The notes beneath the pieces are model-generated. The model saw only the letters and a program-made list of their open reading frames with translations. It did no database searches and was not told the origin of the DNA. From Sphingomonas immobilis (GTDB lineage: Bacteria > Pseudomonadota > Alphaproteobacteria > Sphingomonadales > Sphingomonadaceae), in assembly GCF_030580995.1 (NCBI RefSeq), contig NZ_JAUQSZ010000007.1, positions 124,001 to 188,000 of the forward strand: 64,000 bases of DNA. Reading direction: 5' to 3'. This document shows positions 18,191 through 28,910 of this stretch, piece by piece. Positions within the stretch are counted from its first letter, which is position 1, and each line of letters starts with the position of its first letter. The position numbers were made by a program, and so were the translations under genes.

Positions 18191-19672
18191 TTAGATCACC
18201 CGTTCCGCCAGCAGCGCGAACTGGTCGACGGAGACGGCTTCGTCCTGGTCGGTCAGCATTGTCGGATAATCGCCCGTGAAGCAGGCGTCGCAGTGGCTGG
18301 GGCGGATATCGGCGCGGCACGGCTCGCCCAGCGCCTTGTAGAGCCCGTCGATCGAGACGAAGGCGAGGCTGTCGGCCTGGATATACGCCGCCATTTCCGC
18401 GATGTTCTTGCTGTGCGCGAGCAGCTTGGCGCGTTCGGGCGTGTCGACGCCGTAGAAGCAGCTGTGCCGCGTCGGCGGGCTGGCGATGCGCATGTGGACC
18501 TCCGCCGCGCCGGCGTCACGCATCATCTGCACGATCTTGAGGCTCGTCGTGCCGCGCACGATCGAATCGTCGATCAGGATGATGCGCTTGCCCTTCACCA
18601 GCGCGCGGTTGGCATTGTGCTTCAGCTTCACGCCGAGGTGGCGGACTTCGCTCGACGGCTGGATGAAGGTGCGGCCGACATAATGCGAGCGGATGATGCC
18701 GAGCTCGAACGGGATGCCCGATTCCTGCGCGTAGCCGATCGCCGCGGGCGTGCCCGAATCGGGGACGGGGATGACGAGATCGGCCTCCACCGGCGCCTCG
18801 ATCGCGAGCTGCGCGCCGATTGCCTTGCGGACCGTGTAGACGCTGCGGTCCGACGAAATCGAATCCGGCCGCGAGAAATAGACGTATTCGAAGATGCACG
18901 GCCGCGGCGAGACGGGCGCGAACGGGCGGTGCGAGCTGATCTCGCCGCCCTTCACGATCACCAGTTCGCCGGGATCGATATCGCGCTCGTAGGTCGCACC
19001 GACCACGTCGAGCGCCACCGTCTCCGACGCGAAGATATAGGCGCCGTTCACGCGGCCCATCACCAGCGGACGGATGCCGAGCGGATCGCGGCAGGCGATC
19101 ATGCCTTCCGGGGTCATCACGATCAGCGAATAGGCGCCCTCGACCTGCTTCAGCGCGTCGATAAAGCGATCGACGGTCGTGCGGTAGCTGGAGGTCGCGA
19201 CGAGGTGGATGATCGTTTCGGTATCGCTGGTCGACTGGAAGATCGATCCGCGCCGCACGAGGTCGCGCCGCAACCGCATCGCATTCGAGATGTTGCCGTT
19301 GTGCGCGATCGCGAACCCGCCCGAGGCGAGATCGGCGTAGAGCGGCTGGACGTTCCTGAGCGCGGTCTCGCCGGTGGTCGAATAACGGACATGGCCGCAC
19401 GCCACGGTGCCGCGCAGTGGCATCATCGTCTCGGCCTTGTCGAAATTGCCGGCGACATGGCCCATCGCGCGGTGGGTGTGGAACTCCACCCCGTCGAAGC
19501 TGGTGATGCCGGCCGCTTCCTGGCCGCGGTGTTGCAGCGCGTGGAGGCCGAGCGCGACCAGCGCGGCCGCATCGGGCGCACCGGCGACGCCGAAAATGCC
19601 GCACTCTTCGCGCAGCGTATCCCCATCCAGGTCTTGGCCGTGGGCGGGTTCGAACGGGTTTGTCGTGAGCAT
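18191..19672 (-). CDS. purF: Amidophosphoribosyltransferase
   Basis: The first committed step of purine synthesis: PRPP plus glutamine gives phosphoribosylamine. The 493-aa protein has a propeptide ending REE before Cys24 (CGIFGVAG), the N-terminal nucleophile of the class II glutaminase. The PRPP-binding loop VLIDDSIVRGTT-type motif appears as IILIDDSIVRGTT. The C-terminal DACFTGDYP is also typical. I chose ATG 19672 because the propeptide then has normal length; a 14-residue upstream extension is possible. Confidence 0.97.
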   Translation of the reverse strand: MLTTNPFEPAHGQDLDGDTLREECGIFGVAGAPDAAALVALGLHALQHRGQEAAGITSFDGVEFHTHRAMGHVAGNFDKAETMMPLRGTVACGHVRYSTTGETALRNVQPLYADLASGGFAIAHNGNISNAMRLRRDLVRRGSIFQSTSDTETIIHLVATSSYRTTVDRFIDALKQVEGAYSLIVMTPEGMIACRDPLGIRPLVMGRVNGAYIFASETVALDVVGATYERDIDPGELVIVKGGEISSHRPFAPVSPRPCIFEYVYFSRPDSISSDRSVYTVRKAIGAQLAIEAPVEADLVIPVPDSGTPAAIGYAQESGIPFELGIIRSHYVGRTFIQPSSEVRHLGVKLKHNANRALVKGKRIILIDDSIVRGTTSLKIVQMMRDAGAAEVHMRIASPPTRHSCFYGVDTPERAKLLAHSKNIAEMAAYIQADSLAFVSIDGLYKALGEPCRADIRPSHCDACFTGDYPTMLTDQDEAVSVDQFALLAERVI

Positions 19673-19829
19673 GACGCCCTTCGCTTTGGAGAGGAGAGCT
19701 TTCGCGGCCGGCATATAAGCGGCCCGGCCGGGTTTGTCGCGCTTTTGTCACACGCCGCGTGCGGTTTTTACGCGCATGCCCGCCATGCGTGGCTTTGCGG
19801 CATCAATCGCAGTGCGTATGAGGCGGCGG

Positions 19830-20192
19830 ATGAGCGACCCCCGCGACACCGGCCTTGCCCTCGATCCGAAATACGACGCCGCCGGCCTCGTCACCGCCGT
19901 CGTCACCGACCGCGCGAGCGGCGCGCTGCTGATGGTGGCGCACATGAATGCCGAGGCGCTGGCGCAGACGGTCGTCACGCGCGAGGCGCATTTCTGGTCG
20001 CGCAGCCGGGGCAGGCTGTGGAAGAAGGGCGAGACCTCGGGCCACGTCCTGTCGGTCGCCGATATCCGCATCGATTGCGATCAGGATGCGGTGTGGTTGA
20101 TCTGCGATCCCGCCGGCCCCGCCTGCCACACCGGCCAGCCGAGCTGCTTCTACCGCCGCATCGACGGCGATCGCCTGACGCCGGTCGAATGA
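19830..20192 (+). CDS. hisI: Phosphoribosyl-AMP cyclohydrolase
   Basis: The third step of histidine synthesis, opening the adenine ring of PR-AMP. The 120-aa monofunctional form (no PRA-PH domain) carries [36 protein letters not shown] and [14 protein letters not shown], which provide the Zn/Mg ligands. Start chosen at ATG 19830 ([16 protein letters not shown]); in-frame upstream codons back to 19734 give an Arg-rich extension that does not fit the family. The stop overlaps the following lipoprotein gene (ATGA). Confidence 0.96.
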   Translation: MSDPRDTGLALDPKYDAAGLVTAVVTDRASGALLMVAHMNAEALAQTVVTREAHFWSRSRGRLWKKGETSGHVLSVADIRIDCDQDAVWLICDPAGPACHTGQPSCFYRRIDGDRLTPVE

Positions 20193-20698
20193 GGCACGCC
20201 GCCGCGCTGGCGCTGTTCCTGGCGGGCTGTTCGCAGGCACCCCAGGAGGCGGCGAAGGCCGACAAGCCCGCGCCGACCGGGCTGGAGGCCGCCGCCATCG
20301 AGGCGGGGGTGATCCCCGATCCCAAAAGCTCCGACATCACCGGCCTCTACACGCGCGAGACCGATCGGGTGTGCGTCGTGCCGACCGCCTCCGCCTACAA
20401 GGTCGGCGTCTTCGTCGACTACGGCGACCAGCAGAGTTGCGGCGGATCGGGCACCGTCACGCGCACCGGCGAGACGCTGCGCCTCGATTTCCCGGACGCC
20501 GCCGGCTGCGGCTTCGACGTCCGATTCGAGGGCGACCGGCTGGTCTTTCCCGGCCGCGTGCCGGAGGCGTGCGCGAAGCTCTGCTCGCAGCGCGCCTCGA
20601 TCGCGGGGCTGACCGTCGACCGGCTCAGCGACTCGGTGTCGGAAGCCTCGACGCTACGCGACGGGCGCGGCCGCCTGCTCTGCCCGAGCGGCGAATAA
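20189..20698 (+). CDS. Predicted lipoprotein
   Basis: A 169-aa protein with signal peptide [14 protein letters not shown] and lipobox FLAGC, hence lipid-anchored at Cys14. The mature part has seven further cysteines, which suggests disulphides in the periplasm, and a C-terminal segment ending LCPSGE. No known domain is recognised. Its start lies in the hisI stop (ATGA), so it is co-translated with hisI though unlikely to be functionally related. Confidence 0.78.
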   Translation: MRHAAALALFLAGCSQAPQEAAKADKPAPTGLEAAAIEAGVIPDPKSSDITGLYTRETDRVCVVPTASAYKVGVFVDYGDQQSCGGSGTVTRTGETLRLDFPDAAGCGFDVRFEGDRLVFPGRVPEACAKLCSQRASIAGLTVDRLSDSVSEASTLRDGRGRLLCPSGE

Positions 20699-20798
20699 CC
20701 GGAGTTCGAACCCGGTCGGCCGGCTCAAGCGCAGCGGCTCTCCTGATTTCTGGCGGATGGATCACGGAGGTGGCATGGCGCTAGGATAGGCGGGGGTG

Positions 20799-21263
20799 AT
20801 GCGCATGGTTCGTGGTGGGGTGTTCGCGTGGATGGTCGCGGCAAGCATGGGGGCCCCGGCGGCGGCGCATCAGGAGGATGCGCGTCTCACTATTCGCGCG
20901 CTGCGGCAGGAGAACAATCGTGCGATCGCCGCGCACGATCTGAACGCGATCGGTGCCATCTATTCCGACAAGGCTGTTTTCGTCTGGAGCGACGGCAGCT
21001 CCGCCGTGGGCAAGCAGGCGATGGTCGAGACGTTCGGAGAGGACTTCGCCGATCCGCGCTGGTCATCCGTCGTCTTCACGCGCACCCCGGTTACGATCGT
21101 CCTAGGCGCTGCGGGTGATCGCGCCTTCGAAACCGGGACGTGGATCGGTGACAAGCGCGGCCAGGCGGGCAAGCTGAGCTATGGCGGCTCCTATTCCGCG
21201 CATTGGATCAAGGGTGCGGCAGGGTGGCAGATCTGCGGCGAACTCTACGTCAAGCTACGGTGA
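20799..21263 (+). CDS. Exported SnoaL/DUF4440-like (NTF2 fold) protein
   Basis: About 154 aa with signal peptide MRMVRGGVFAWMVAASMGAPAAA followed by the DUF4440-type pattern: a helix with ALRQENNRAIAAHDLNAIGAIYSD, then FVWSDGSSAVGKQAM and a final beta sheet ending YVKLR. This cone-shaped fold is used by small-molecule binders and isomerases; the ligand here is unknown. GTG 20796 is an alternative start 3 nt upstream. Confidence 0.75.
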   Translation: MRMVRGGVFAWMVAASMGAPAAAHQEDARLTIRALRQENNRAIAAHDLNAIGAIYSDKAVFVWSDGSSAVGKQAMVETFGEDFADPRWSSVVFTRTPVTIVLGAAGDRAFETGTWIGDKRGQAGKLSYGGSYSAHWIKGAAGWQICGELYVKLR

Positions 21264-21282
21264 CGCGGGCGCATCGCGCAGC

Positions 21283-22683
21283 CTAGCGCCCGGCGGGCGT
21301 CGGGGTCGGCTGCGGCGTCGGTTTGGCGGCGGGCGGGGCGGGGCGCACCGTGAAGGGCACATCGATGGGCTTGCGGCGCACGCCGGCGAGGCCGTCGGGC
21401 ACCGGCTTGGGCGCGACCGCGCCGGGCTTGGCTGGCTGCGGCGTCGGCGCGGGATCGGGCTTCGGCGTCTCCGCGGGGGTCCGCATCCCGGCGGGCATGA
21501 ACACCTGCACCTTCATGCACTGCGCGAAATCGGCGCGCTTGAACTCGCTGCAATTCCACAGCGCTTTTTCGTATTTGCGCGATGTGTCGCGCAGATAGCT
21601 GAACGACATCGAACCGATCTGTCCGGGCTGGAGCGGCAGCGCGGTCGGCGTCTTGGTCTTGTCGGTCCAGCCCATCACCTTGCAATAGGGCCGATCGCCG
21701 CAAGCCTTGGCCGCGAACACGGCGAAGGCGTCGGGCGGCGCATGCGCGTCAAGCGTCAGGATGAAGCTGTTGGGATCGCCCGCCAGCGGGGCGAGCGCGC
21801 CCGGCTCCAGCGTCGGCGCGCCCGCGACGATGCCGCCGGCCTCCGCCAGCACCGCCGCCGTGCGGTGCGCGTCCGAATAGGCGGCAAGCTGGGCGATGGC
21901 GGGCTCGTCGTCCGAGATGCCACGGCTGAACGCGCCGGGCGTGCCCCACCATCCCGTCCAGCGGAAGAACAGGTGCGTGTGGACCGCTGTCACCTTGTCG
22001 AGGCTCGCCTGCCAATAGGGCACCACCCAGTCGGTATGGTAGTGCGTGGAATAGCCGACCGGCTTGAACACCGATCCGGTCAGCGCCGCCACCGCGCGCT
22101 CGCGGGCGCGCACCCATGCTTCGGCGGACCATTGGTGCCGCGCCAGCGCGCCGTCGCAGGTGAAGGTGAACTGGCACCCGGTCGCGCGCTCCTGTCCTTG
22201 GAACACCACGCCGCAGATCGTCTTGGGGAAGGCGGGATGGCGCGCGCGGTTGATGACGACCTGCCCGACCGCGCGCTGCCCTTCGGGGTCGTCGCCCGCC
22301 TCGTAGAGCATCGCCGCCGCCATGCAGTCGACCGCGCGGGCGCGCTGATCGGCCGTACCGGTGAGCTGGAAGGGGCGGGCGGCCGGGTTTGGCAGATCGG
22401 AAAACGGGACGAGCGAATTGTACGTGCGTGCGTCGTCGGGCGCGAGATCCTGGAACGCGACTGGCTCGACCGGCGGCAGCTCGGTGGCGGCGACGACGCG
22501 GCGCTTCTCGATCACGACGACGCGTTTCGGCGCGATGCGCGGCCCGTAGCGGACGAGCAGCACCGGCACCACGATCGCCGCGATCGCGGTGACGATCAGG
22601 ATGATGCGCAACGTGAGACTCGGGGCGCGGCCCGGAGTGAGACTCGGGGCGGGCCGCGCGGTCAGGGAATCGGAATCAGCCAA
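21283..22683 (-). CDS. SleB-type cell wall hydrolase
   Basis: A 466-aa protein. One N-terminal membrane helix (residues 26-45) anchors it with the bulk in the periplasm. The hydrolase_2 (SleB) domain covers roughly residues 115-235, with CMAAAMLYEAGDDPEGQRAVGQVVINR (in part) containing the catalytic Glu, followed by HPAFPKTICGVVFQGQ and CQFTFTCDG. This family cleaves peptidoglycan. The C-terminal 100 residues are Pro/Ala/Lys-rich low-complexity sequence, probably a wall-spanning tail. It is convergent with the DUF4440 gene. Confidence 0.88.
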   Translation of the reverse strand: MADSDSLTARPAPSLTPGRAPSLTLRIILIVTAIAAIVVPVLLVRYGPRIAPKRVVVIEKRRVVAATELPPVEPVAFQDLAPDDARTYNSLVPFSDLPNPAARPFQLTGTADQRARAVDCMAAAMLYEAGDDPEGQRAVGQVVINRARHPAFPKTICGVVFQGQERATGCQFTFTCDGALARHQWSAEAWVRARERAVAALTGSVFKPVGYSTHYHTDWVVPYWQASLDKVTAVHTHLFFRWTGWWGTPGAFSRGISDDEPAIAQLAAYSDAHRTAAVLAEAGGIVAGAPTLEPGALAPLAGDPNSFILTLDAHAPPDAFAVFAAKACGDRPYCKVMGWTDKTKTPTALPLQPGQIGSMSFSYLRDTSRKYEKALWNCSEFKRADFAQCMKVQVFMPAGMRTPAETPKPDPAPTPQPAKPGAVAPKPVPDGLAGVRRKPIDVPFTVRPAPPAAKPTPQPTPTPAGR

Positions 22684-22697
22684 AAATCAGCGCCGTA

Positions 22698-23618
22698 TCA
22701 TGCCTCTGGCAGGAAATCGGGCACCGACAGATAGCGCTCGCCGGTGTCGTAGTTGAAGCCGAGCACGCGCGCGCCGTCGGGCAGATCGGGCAGCTTCTGC
22801 AGGATCGCCGCCAGCGTCGCGCCGGAGGAGATGCCGACCAGCATCCCTTCCTCGCTCGCGGCGCGGCGCGCCATGTCCTTGGCGACGGCGGCATCGACCT
22901 TGATCGCGCCGTCGATCGCCTGGGTGTGCAGGTTCGCGGGCACGAAGCCCGCGCCGATGCCCTGGATCGGGTGCGGACCCGGCTGCCCGCCGGAGATGAC
23001 CGGCGAGGCCTCGGGCTCGACCGCGAACACTTTCAGGTGCGGCCATTCCGCCTTCAGCGTCTCGGCGACGCCGGTGATGTGACCGCCCGTGCCGACGCCG
23101 GTGATCAGCACGTCGATCGGCGAATCGGCGAAATCCTTGAGGATCTCCTGCGCGGTCGTCTTGACGTGCGCGTCGATATTGGCGGGGTTCTCGAACTGCT
23201 GCGGCATCCACGCGCCGGGCGTCTGCTCGACGAGTTCGAGCGCGCGTTCGATCGCGCCCTTCATGCCTTTCTCGCGCGGGGTGAGATCGAAGGTTGCGCC
23301 ATAGGCCAGCATCAGCCGGCGGCGTTCGATCGACATGCTTTCCGGCATGACGAGGACGAGCTTGTAGCCCTTCACCGCCGCCACCATCGCCAGGCCGACG
23401 CCGGTATTGCCCGATGTCGGTTCGATGATCGTGCCGCCCGCCTTCAGCCGGCCGTCGGCTTCCGCCGCCTCGACCATCGCCAGCGCGATGCGGTCCTTGA
23501 TCGAACCGCCGGGGTTCGAACGTTCGGACTTGATCCACACTTCCTGCCCCGGAAACAGCTTCTGCAGGCGGATGTGCGGCGTGTTGCCGATCGTTTCGAG
23601 AATCGTATTGGCTTTCAT
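22698..23618 (-). CDS. cysK: Cysteine synthase A (O-acetylserine sulfhydrylase)
   Basis: A 306-aa PLP enzyme forming cysteine from O-acetylserine and sulfide. The PLP lysine is K41 in NPGGSIKDR; the substrate loop [12 protein letters not shown] and the phosphate-binding GTGGHITGV loop are present, as is SSGATLAA near the C-terminus. Start at ATG 23618, which overlaps the MFS stop (ATGA). The open frame continues upstream to 24431, but that part is a shadow of the MFS gene. Confidence 0.96.
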   Translation of the reverse strand: MKANTILETIGNTPHIRLQKLFPGQEVWIKSERSNPGGSIKDRIALAMVEAAEADGRLKAGGTIIEPTSGNTGVGLAMVAAVKGYKLVLVMPESMSIERRRLMLAYGATFDLTPREKGMKGAIERALELVEQTPGAWMPQQFENPANIDAHVKTTAQEILKDFADSPIDVLITGVGTGGHITGVAETLKAEWPHLKVFAVEPEASPVISGGQPGPHPIQGIGAGFVPANLHTQAIDGAIKVDAAVAKDMARRAASEEGMLVGISSGATLAAILQKLPDLPDGARVLGFNYDTGERYLSVPDFLPEA

Positions 23619-24901
23619 GGCTGGACGACTCCGTGCTCGGGTGTGGTTTCGAGGATTTCGGGAGGATCGAAGGACTTTGCAAGCCGCAGTTCGGGGAACA
23701 GGCGCGACCATAGCAGGGTGATGACGATCGCACCAACGCCGCCGAACACCACCGCGCCGACCGGCCCGAGCAGGGAGCCGAGCAGCCCGCTTTCCGCCTC
23801 GCCGAGCTCGTTCGAGGCGGAGATGGTGAGCTGCGACACCGCGCTTACCCGCCCGCGCATCGCATCGGGGGTGTGGAGCTGGATCAGCGAGGAGCGGACG
23901 TACACGGAAACCATATCCGCCCCGCCCGCAACGACCAGCGCGGCAAGGCTCAACCAGAAATGTTGCGAGACACCGAAGGTGAGGATCGCAGCCCCGAAAA
24001 CCATCACCGCCCACAGCATCTTCACCCCGACATTGGTCTTCATCGGCCGGAACGAGAAGAACAGCGCCGTGGTCGTCGCGCCGATGCCCATGCCCGCCGC
24101 GAGCAGCCCGAGGCCCTGCGCGCCGACGTGGAGGATGTCGCGCGCGAACACCGGCAGCAGCGCCGTCGCCCCTGCCAGCAGCACCGCGAACAGATCGAGC
24201 GTGATCGTCGCCAGCACCAGCCGGTTGTTGCGGACATAGCGGAAGCCGTCGATCACGCGCTGCAGCGGGCGGTGATCGGCCTGCACCGCTGGCTGCGGCA
24301 CCTTCGGGATCAGGAAGATCATCGCCAGCGCGAGTAGCAACAGGCCCGTCGAAGTGCCGTAGGCGACGTCGGGGTGGATCGCGTAGAGCAGGCCGCCGAG
24401 GCTCGGCCCCGCGATCGCGCCGACCTGCCACGCGATCGAACTCACCGCGATCGCCGTCGGCAGGCTTTCGCGCGGCACGAGATTGGGGGCGAGCGCGGAA
24501 TAGGCCGGCCCGGCGAAGGCGCGACCGACGCCGATCGCCACCGCCGCGAGATACAGAGCGGGCAGGCTCAGCGCGTGCAGCGCCGTCAGGATACCGAGCG
24601 TGGCGGTTGTCGCCGCCATCAGCGCCGTCGTCGCGCGCACGATCCAGCGCCGGTCGAACGTATCGGCAACGAGGCCGACCACAGGCGTCAGCAGGAACAA
24701 GGGCACGAACTGCGCGGCACCGATCATACCGAGCGCAAAGGTCGCCTCACGGATCGTCAGGTGCATGTCGTCGCGGGCGATGCCATAGACCTGCCAGCCG
24801 ATGATGATCGCCATCGCCGACAAGGCGATCGTGCTGGTCAGCCGGGAGAGCCAGTAGGCGCGGAACGCCGGAATGTGAAAGGGATGGTCGGCGGGGAACA
24901 T
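23615..24901 (-). CDS. MFS transporter (EntS/DHA3-like)
   Basis: A 428-aa protein with 10-12 membrane helices. Features of major facilitators of the DHA3/EntS group include [15 protein letters not shown] between TM2 and TM3 and [13 protein letters not shown] in the second half. The start [20 protein letters not shown] is also usual for that group. Substrate unknown; a drug or small-molecule exporter is likely. It is coupled by ATGA to cysK downstream, but this need not imply a shared function. Confidence 0.88.
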   Translation of the reverse strand: MFPADHPFHIPAFRAYWLSRLTSTIALSAMAIIIGWQVYGIARDDMHLTIREATFALGMIGAAQFVPLFLLTPVVGLVADTFDRRWIVRATTALMAATTATLGILTALHALSLPALYLAAVAIGVGRAFAGPAYSALAPNLVPRESLPTAIAVSSIAWQVGAIAGPSLGGLLYAIHPDVAYGTSTGLLLLALAMIFLIPKVPQPAVQADHRPLQRVIDGFRYVRNNRLVLATITLDLFAVLLAGATALLPVFARDILHVGAQGLGLLAAGMGIGATTTALFFSFRPMKTNVGVKMLWAVMVFGAAILTFGVSQHFWLSLAALVVAGGADMVSVYVRSSLIQLHTPDAMRGRVSAVSQLTISASNELGEAESGLLGSLLGPVGAVVFGGVGAIVITLLWSRLFPELRLAKSFDPPEILETTPEHGVVQP

Positions 24902-25038
24902 TGCGACGGGCTTTAGGCGGAGCGCGCGGTATCGGGCAATCGCGGATTGCTCATGGATCGGGGAAACTTCGGGTGCCTCATGCGATTGATGTTCGCGACC
25001 GATCGCGCCTATAGGTCCGCACTCTCTCCCCGAGGATC

Positions 25039-26111
25039 ATGAGGTTCCCCCACGTGGCCAAAGCCCCCGCCGCTCGAAAAGCCCCTGTAGCCAAGGCGCA
25101 GCCGCCCGTTCCCAACCGCGAGCGGCCCGACGAGCCCAAGCTCTACGAGGCCTCCAAGGAGGAGCTGCTCGAATTCTACAAGCAGATGCTGCTGATCCGC
25201 CGTTTCGAGGAAAAGGCGGGGCAGCTTTACGGCCTCGGCCTGATCGGCGGGTTCTGCCATCTGTATATCGGGCAGGAAGCGGTTGCGGTCGGTTTGCAGT
25301 CGGCGCTGTCTGACAAGGATTCGGTGATCACCGGTTACCGCGACCACGGGCACATGCTGTTGTGCGGCATCCCGCCGAAGGACGTGATGGCGGAGCTGAC
25401 CGGGCGTCAGGCCGGCATCTCCAAGGGCAAGGGCGGCTCGATGCACATGTTCAGCGTCGAGCATAAATTCTACGGCGGCCACGGCATCGTCGGCGCGCAG
25501 GTGTCGCTCGGCACGGGTCTCGCGTTCGGGCACAAGTACCGCAAGGACGGCGGCGTCGCGCTCGCCTATTTCGGCGACGGCGCGGCGAACCAGGGCCAGG
25601 TCTACGAGAGCTTCAACATGGCCGAGCTGTGGAAGCTGCCGATCATCTATGTGATCGAGAACAACCAATATGCGATGGGCACCTCGGTCAATCGCTCGTC
25701 GGCAGAGGATCAGCTCTATCGCCGCGGCGAGAGCTTCCGCATCCCCGGCATCCAGGTTGACGGCATGGATGTGCTCGCCTGCCGCGGCGCGGCCGAGGAA
25801 GCGCTCGAATGGGTGCGTGCCGGCAAGGGGCCGATCATCCTCGAGATGAAGACCTACCGCTATCGCGGCCACTCGATGTCCGACCCCGCCAAATACCGCA
25901 GCCGCGAGGAGGTTCAGGCCGTTCGCGACAAGTCCGATCCGATCGAGCACGCCAAGAAGCTGCTCGAGGAGATGGGCGTGAAGGAAGAAGATTTGAAAGC
26001 TGCCGAACAGGCCATCCGCAAGCAGGTCAACGAAGCCGCCGATTTCGCCGAGCAGACGCCCGAGCCCGATCCGGCCGAACTCTATACCGACGTGCTGGTG
26101 GAGCGTTACTG

Positions 26112-26112
<1 letters not shown>
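25039..26112 (+). CDS. pdhA: Pyruvate dehydrogenase E1 component, alpha subunit
   Basis: 357 aa. E1 decarboxylates pyruvate with TPP and passes the acetyl group to lipoyl-E2. The TPP motif [17 protein letters not shown] and [11 protein letters not shown] are intact, as are the phosphorylation-loop-like [17 protein letters not shown] (a usual family sequence, not proof of phosphorylation) and [11 protein letters not shown]. The Ala/Pro/Lys-rich first 25 residues are typical of alphaproteobacterial forms. GTG 25054 (VAKAPAARK) is an alternative start. It overlaps pdhB by 1 nt (TGATG). Confidence 0.96.
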
Positions 26113-27527
<1,415 letters not shown>

Positions 27528-27537
27528 AGGCGGCGCG

Positions 27538-28323
27538 TCATGCCGTCCACTTGTCGCAGGTCAGCTTGTTGGCCGTCGTGATGGCGGGCGACGGATTGTA
27601 GATCTGGGAGAAGTCGCGGTTGTCGCGCACGATGAACGACGCGATATAGTGGATGCGCGACTGGCCGAAGAGCCAGTTGCCCACCACCGGCTGATATTTG
27701 TAGTTGATCTCGACGAAGATCACGCCGCCGCTGGCGGGTGCCGTCACCGCTTCGGCGGCGCTGTCACCCATGCCGACCAGCACCGGCCCGCCAGCAGGGC
27801 CAACCGCGAGCGGTCCGGGCCGAAGTGCCGAATTGTCGCCGGACGACGCGGTATTCACGCCAGCGTTGGGATCATAAGTGCCGGCGTTCGATGTCAGGGC
27901 GTTCGTCGCTACGCCGTAGGTCGAATCATAGTTCGAACCCGCCATCTTGCCGAGGCAACGCTGCCAGTGGATGCGCTGGACACCGCTGCTGTCCGCTTCC
28001 AGGCTGGACACAGTGACGCGCCCGTACGTCGTCAGATTGATGCTCTTGCCCTGCGTGCGCACGGCGTCGAGCACGTCGTTCATGTCGATCTCGCGGAGCT
28101 GTTCGATCTGGCTCGAATCGATCGCGCCCACGCGCGAGGCGTTGTCCGCGAGACCAAGGGCGATCTGGCTGATCTTGAGATTGATCAGCGCCATGTTCGA
28201 GGTCTCTATGCCGTACAGCCCGATCATCAGGACGAGCGGCATTGCGAAGGCGAATTCGAGCATCGCCACGCCGCTGTTGTCGCGCGCGAGGCGACGGAGC
28301 CTGGGGGAAAACCGCTTCATCAT
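27538..28323 (-). CDS. TadE-like pilus/surface protein
   Basis: 261 aa. After a basic N-terminus (RRLARDNSGVAMLEFAFAMPLVLMIGLYG) comes a single hydrophobic helix at residues 17-38 with a Glu at the position typical of pseudopilins (MLEFAF), the TadE signature. The remaining 220 residues are exported, with several Gly/Ser/Ala-rich stretches. TadE pseudopilins are minor parts of tight-adherence pili. It is the last of a coupled trio (ATGA overlap at 28320-28323) and convergent with pdhB. Confidence 0.82.
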   Translation of the reverse strand: MMKRFSPRLRRLARDNSGVAMLEFAFAMPLVLMIGLYGIETSNMALINLKISQIALGLADNASRVGAIDSSQIEQLREIDMNDVLDAVRTQGKSINLTTYGRVTVSSLEADSSGVQRIHWQRCLGKMAGSNYDSTYGVATNALTSNAGTYDPNAGVNTASSGDNSALRPGPLAVGPAGGPVLVGMGDSAAEAVTAPASGGVIFVEINYKYQPVVGNWLFGQSRIHYIASFIVRDNRDFSQIYNPSPAITTANKLTCDKWTA

Positions 28324-28910
28324 GTGCAGACCTGCTTCGCTGTCACCGTCAGGACCGATTGCGTTGCGTAAGGCTGGTTCTTCAGCAGCGTGCTGGCGCT
28401 GATGGTGTTGGTGCTCGACCAGCCGAACAGGCCCGCCACGGCGAACAGGCGCGGATAGGTCACCGTCACGGTATAGGAGCTCACGTCGTTCGCGCCGCCC
28501 TGGCCGTCGTCACCCGGTGCCGCGTCCCATTGGTTGTTGCCGTTGACGTCGGTGAAACACTCGCCGGGATCGCGAATGCCGTTGTTGTTCGTATCGGTGA
28601 ACGTCTCGGGCTTGGCGAGGCTGAACGTATCGTAGTTCGTGCGCGTAAAGGTGAAGGTCGCGGTCTTCGCGATCTGCTTGACCACCGCCGACACCTTCGC
28701 GTCGATCGCGGTAGTGTTGTTGTTGCCGCCCTGGATCGCGGAATCGCGCCCGGCCTTCTGCACGGCACCGTTGAGGATCGCCTGCGCGTAGACCTGATAC
28801 GCCAGGTCGCACAGGCCCATCAGCAGCAGGCACATCACCGGGGCGACGAACGCGAATTCGACGATGGTCGAGCCGCGGCGATCGCGCAGGAAATCGCGCA
28901 AGCGGCGCAT
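28320..28910 (-). CDS. TadE-like pseudopilin
   Basis: 196 aa. The N-terminus MRRLRDFLRDRRGSTIVEFAFVAPVMCLLLMGLCD (given in part) has the pseudopilin pattern: basic residues, Gly-Ser at the cleavage region, Glu5-like E in IVEFAF and a 20-residue helix. A DxNxNGxxD-type segment DTNNNGIRDPGE and NGNNQWD could be calcium-binding. I chose ATG 28910, which overlaps the TadG stop (TGATG); the upstream frame to 29099 is a shadow. Confidence 0.85.
   Translation of the reverse strand: MRRLRDFLRDRRGSTIVEFAFVAPVMCLLLMGLCDLAYQVYAQAILNGAVQKAGRDSAIQGGNNNTTAIDAKVSAVVKQIAKTATFTFTRTNYDTFSLAKPETFTDTNNNGIRDPGECFTDVNGNNQWDAAPGDDGQGGANDVSSYTVTVTYPRLFAVAGLFGWSSTNTISASTLLKNQPYATQSVLTVTAKQVCT

Noticed and set aside
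18293..20188. Long plus-strand frame running through purF before the hisI-linked lipoprotein
   Set aside because: Antisense shadow of purF; only the part from 20189 has a signal peptide and lipobox.
23619..24431. Upstream extension of cysK that would create a fusion protein
   Set aside because: The extension is Arg/Gly-rich shadow of the MFS gene in another frame; cysK starts at 23618.
24902..25038. Riboswitch or leader upstream of pdhA
   Set aside because: No recognisable aptamer core or leader peptide; just a 137-nt promoter region.
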